From Chromera velia (Eukaryota; Sar; Chromeraceae): a stretch of DNA of 32,652 nucleotides. The stretch spans positions 1 through 32,652 of the forward strand of contig JAHBMJ010001316.1 in NCBI GenBank assembly GCA_018398765.1. The letters run 5' to 3'. The position numbers and the translations under genes are program-made. The notes below the pieces were generated by a model. It did not search any database. It was not told the origin of the DNA and worked only from the letters and a program-made list of their open reading frames with translations. This document shows positions 30,671-32,652 of the stretch, piece by piece (position 1 is the first letter of the stretch; each line of letters starts with the position of its first letter).

Positions 30671-32035
30671 CTACAACCTTTCCCCACCTTCCTCCTGCAC
30701 AGGAAGCTGAACGTCTTTTGTCTCTCTACCCCCGTCAGCCGTTTTCTGTTGAATCTCATCATCGGACTGAGCAAGAGTCTCTGTGGCAGCGCTCCCTCCC
30801 GTGTCTGCAGTCTTGCTCCGCTCAGGTGCAAAGGACAACCACGACGATACTGCCACCCGTCGATGGGACGAGGGGAGCACCTCATGCTCGACAAGGTCAC
30901 TTCGGAAAATCACAAACCTCCCCCCCAAAGGCGCAATGTCCACCTGCCTTGTGCGAAGATGCAAACGAAGGGCACCACCAAGCTTCGGACTCCACGTGCT
31001 CTGCACGGGCCCTTCTCCCCCCCCCCCCTTCTCATTCTCAGTATTCCCGTCTCCCAAACACACGTCTGACGGATCACCCACATAAAAAATGACAGTCAGA
31101 AAACGGTTGTGGATACTGCTATTCCCTTTCGAGGACGACACGTCCTTATGACGCACAAAGCGCGCCCCGTAGCTTGGAAAAATCGCAACCTGGACTTCAG
31201 AGTGTTCCAAAGAAGGGTGTTTACGCCGTGAGTAAGCAGGGCATGCGGAGCCGAGTGCCTCCATCTGCTTCTGAACAGACTTTCGAAAATCTTCCAGAAG
31301 AACGACGATTCGACTCAGGGCCTCATGATCGCTCACCTCGTTTCTACGGGCCCATATACGCCTGTCTCCTCGTGCGTTCGTATCTTTTCGGCGGTCAGTG
31401 CCCATAGCGGCCTCTTGGAAAGCCCCCGTCTCTTCGAGAGCTGCAATTTCCTTTTGGAGACCTTTCAGGAGACGGCCGTTTCCCGTCTTTGTAAGGCACT
31501 CACCCACAAGGAAGGCATTTTCATCATCAGTCGTTGTAAGAAGAGTCGCGAGAAGGTCTACTTGCTTGACTGCAGAAGACTGAGGGCTCACTGCTTCACC
31601 GATCCGGCCGAGGGTCTCAAACACCAACGGATCCGTCTCCTCTTCCACAGTCCTCTCAAACAAAGTCTCACGTTTCTTCGTCAGAGCCTCTAGTATGCTC
31701 AGGGCACTCAGTTTGCTGACATCATCCATCGTCAGAGTCAAATTTATCACCGGTGCAGTGGCAGAAGAGCAGAGAAACACTATGGGACACTGATGTTTTT
31801 GCAACTTGGTTCCGTCTACCGACTTTTTCTGAAGACACATGCACCGAGACGGCGTCTCCTTATCTGTCCCCTCTTCCGCGAGCTGAAGATCGATATCACA
31901 AAATCGGGATTGCTTACAACAGTATTCCTCGTTCCGTCCGACAATCCACGTGAAGAATTCTAGAGCCACCTTACGTACGACATCTTTACGATGCAAACCT
32001 ACTAGAACGTGATGATTGAGGGTTTTGTCATGCAT
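30671..32035 (-). CDS. EGLN/PhyA-type prolyl 4-hydroxylase (2-oxoglutarate/Fe(II) oxygenase)
   Basis: The C-terminal half matches the catalytic domain of HIF-type prolyl hydroxylases: VQVAIFPSYGARFVRHKD, NRFLTVIFYVGD, GGALRLHLR, VDIAPLGGRFVIFRSD, HEVLP, RRVAVSSWL. The iron triad is His194, Asp196 and His282, and Arg291 should bind 2-oxoglutarate (numbering from ATG 31729). The His-to-Arg spacing of nine equals that of EGLN. An insertion of about 25 residues separates FYVGD from GGALRL. Upstream, DTNARGDRRIWARRNE resembles the conserved RGD segment of this family. In protists such enzymes (PhyA) hydroxylate the SCF subunit Skp1 in the cytosol as an oxygen-linked step, so Skp1 is a likely but unproven substrate. 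The open frame runs to ATG 32035 (454 residues), but recognisable homology starts only after ATG 31729 (352 residues), which may be the real start. Intronless; no signal peptide. Confidence 0.85.
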   Translation of the reverse strand: MHDKTLNHHVLVGLHRKDVVRKVALEFFTWIVGRNEEYCCKQSRFCDIDLQLAEEGTDKETPSRCMCLQKKSVDGTKLQKHQCPIVFLCSSATAPVINLTLTMDDVSKLSALSILEALTKKRETLFERTVEEETDPLVFETLGRIGEAVSPQSSAVKQVDLLATLLTTTDDENAFLVGECLTKTGNGRLLKGLQKEIAALEETGAFQEAAMGTDRRKDTNARGDRRIWARRNEVSDHEALSRIVVLLEDFRKSVQKQMEALGSACPAYSRRKHPSLEHSEVQVAIFPSYGARFVRHKDVSSSKGNSSIHNRFLTVIFYVGDPSDVCLGDGNTENEKGGGGEGPVQSTWSPKLGGALRLHLRTRQVDIAPLGGRFVIFRSDLVEHEVLPSSHRRVAVSSWLSFAPERSKTADTGGSAATETLAQSDDEIQQKTADGGRETKDVQLPVQEEGGERL

Positions 32036-32652
32036 GTCGCGTCCCCCAACCAACTAGAACTGCATGTCAGAGCCATGCACGTCTGTGCCCCTCAGCTGCA
32101 TGGCTATCGTCCATAGTGCCGGGGCCCATCGGGGCCCTGCACGACGAGCCCACGCGGCCGGCACGAGCTGTACTTATGTGCCGGGGCATTGTGCCCTTCT
32201 CCGGCAATAAACTTATCTAGAGACTTATCCTCCATAACTAAATCAGATACAGTTAATGTTATGGAATGTGACTGCTACTGCCTTGTCACACTCAATTGCT
32301 TTACGTCCGTTTACCTTGTCTACAGATAGCTAGATACACAGGCAATGTTTGTCTCTTCTCCGTACGACAAGTGGATGTCATACCAAGCAACGCTAGAACA
32401 GATCTCTATTCGATCAATCAATCAATCAGCAAGCGCGACATCTGCATGAAACTGATCGTCTCGCTCGCTCCGCATAATTTAACCAACGATGCGGAATCAT
32501 GCATTGCGGATGTTTGCACATGCCCCACAAGCTGATCGCATAGACACATCATGGTCATGCATCTTACCATACATATGCACACTTTCTATAGGAAAGGCCG
32601 CCGCAAAGGCTGTCATCCCACAATACATACTTCAGCATACAATCATCCTGCT
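32036..32652. promoter_or_regulatory. 5' flank of the prolyl hydroxylase gene
   Basis: Just upstream of the farther start codon are CATGCATG words and a GC-rich inverted-repeat patch (about 32117-32200: GCCGGGGCCC facing GGGGCCCTGC, later GGCCGGCAC and GTGCCGGGGC). The rest to the window end is AT-richer, with (ATCA)n at 32414-32427 and no recognisable gene. A role as promoter is inferred from position only. Confidence 0.35.

Noticed and set aside
1-32652. CRISPR arrays, rRNA and bacterial operon signals
   Set aside because: None seen. Direct repeats are LTRs, terminal repeats or microsatellites, and the genes are eukaryotic with introns.

Overview
The window is eukaryotic nuclear DNA. Genes are split by GT-AG introns, intergenic regions are long, microsatellites are abundant and several decayed transposable elements are present. 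Gene content (snurportin, a VPS53-type tethering subunit, a Polycomb-type RING protein, a PHD-type prolyl hydroxylase), intermediate GC and many TGCATGC motifs would suit a free-living alveolate such as a chromerid alga (Chromera-like). That assignment is an inference; no rRNA or organellar marker is present to prove it.

Layout, left to right. 407-1987 (+): an intronless snurportin-1, the m3G-cap import adaptor for spliceosomal snRNPs. 2538-12020: a Ty3/gypsy chromovirus on the minus strand with 277-bp LTRs. Its gag-PR-RT-RNaseH-INT-chromodomain reading frame is broken mostly by in-frame stops. The right LTR is interrupted by a Tc1/mariner-type transposon (9493-11887) inserted at a TA dinucleotide; the left LTR preserves the empty site. 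12129-15137 (+): a decayed non-LTR retrotransposon with an RT domain and a terminal CCHC knuckle. 16244-22568 (-): a multi-exon gene that I could assemble almost completely by splice phase. It encodes a RING finger followed by a RAWUL-like domain, the architecture of PCGF/RING1 proteins of Polycomb repressive complex 1, plus a very long acidic tail. 23458-28150 (+): a five-exon VPS53 gene (GARP/EARP complex), divergent from the PCGF-like gene. 28340-29899: a short non-autonomous LTR element with 362-bp LTRs. 30671-32035 (-): an intronless 2-oxoglutarate/Fe(II) oxygenase of the EGLN/PhyA prolyl hydroxylase type.

The four host genes are unrelated housekeeping or regulatory genes (snRNP import, chromatin, endosome-to-Golgi tethering, oxygen-linked hydroxylation), not an operon-like system. 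The transposon load sits between them. All repeats carry the same mutational signature: LTR pairs differ almost only by transitions, and stops sit where CAA, CAG or CGA codons would be expected. This points to cytosine-methylation or a RIP-like process. GC-rich palindromic patches or TGCATGC motifs occur upstream of the genes and are candidate promoter elements.
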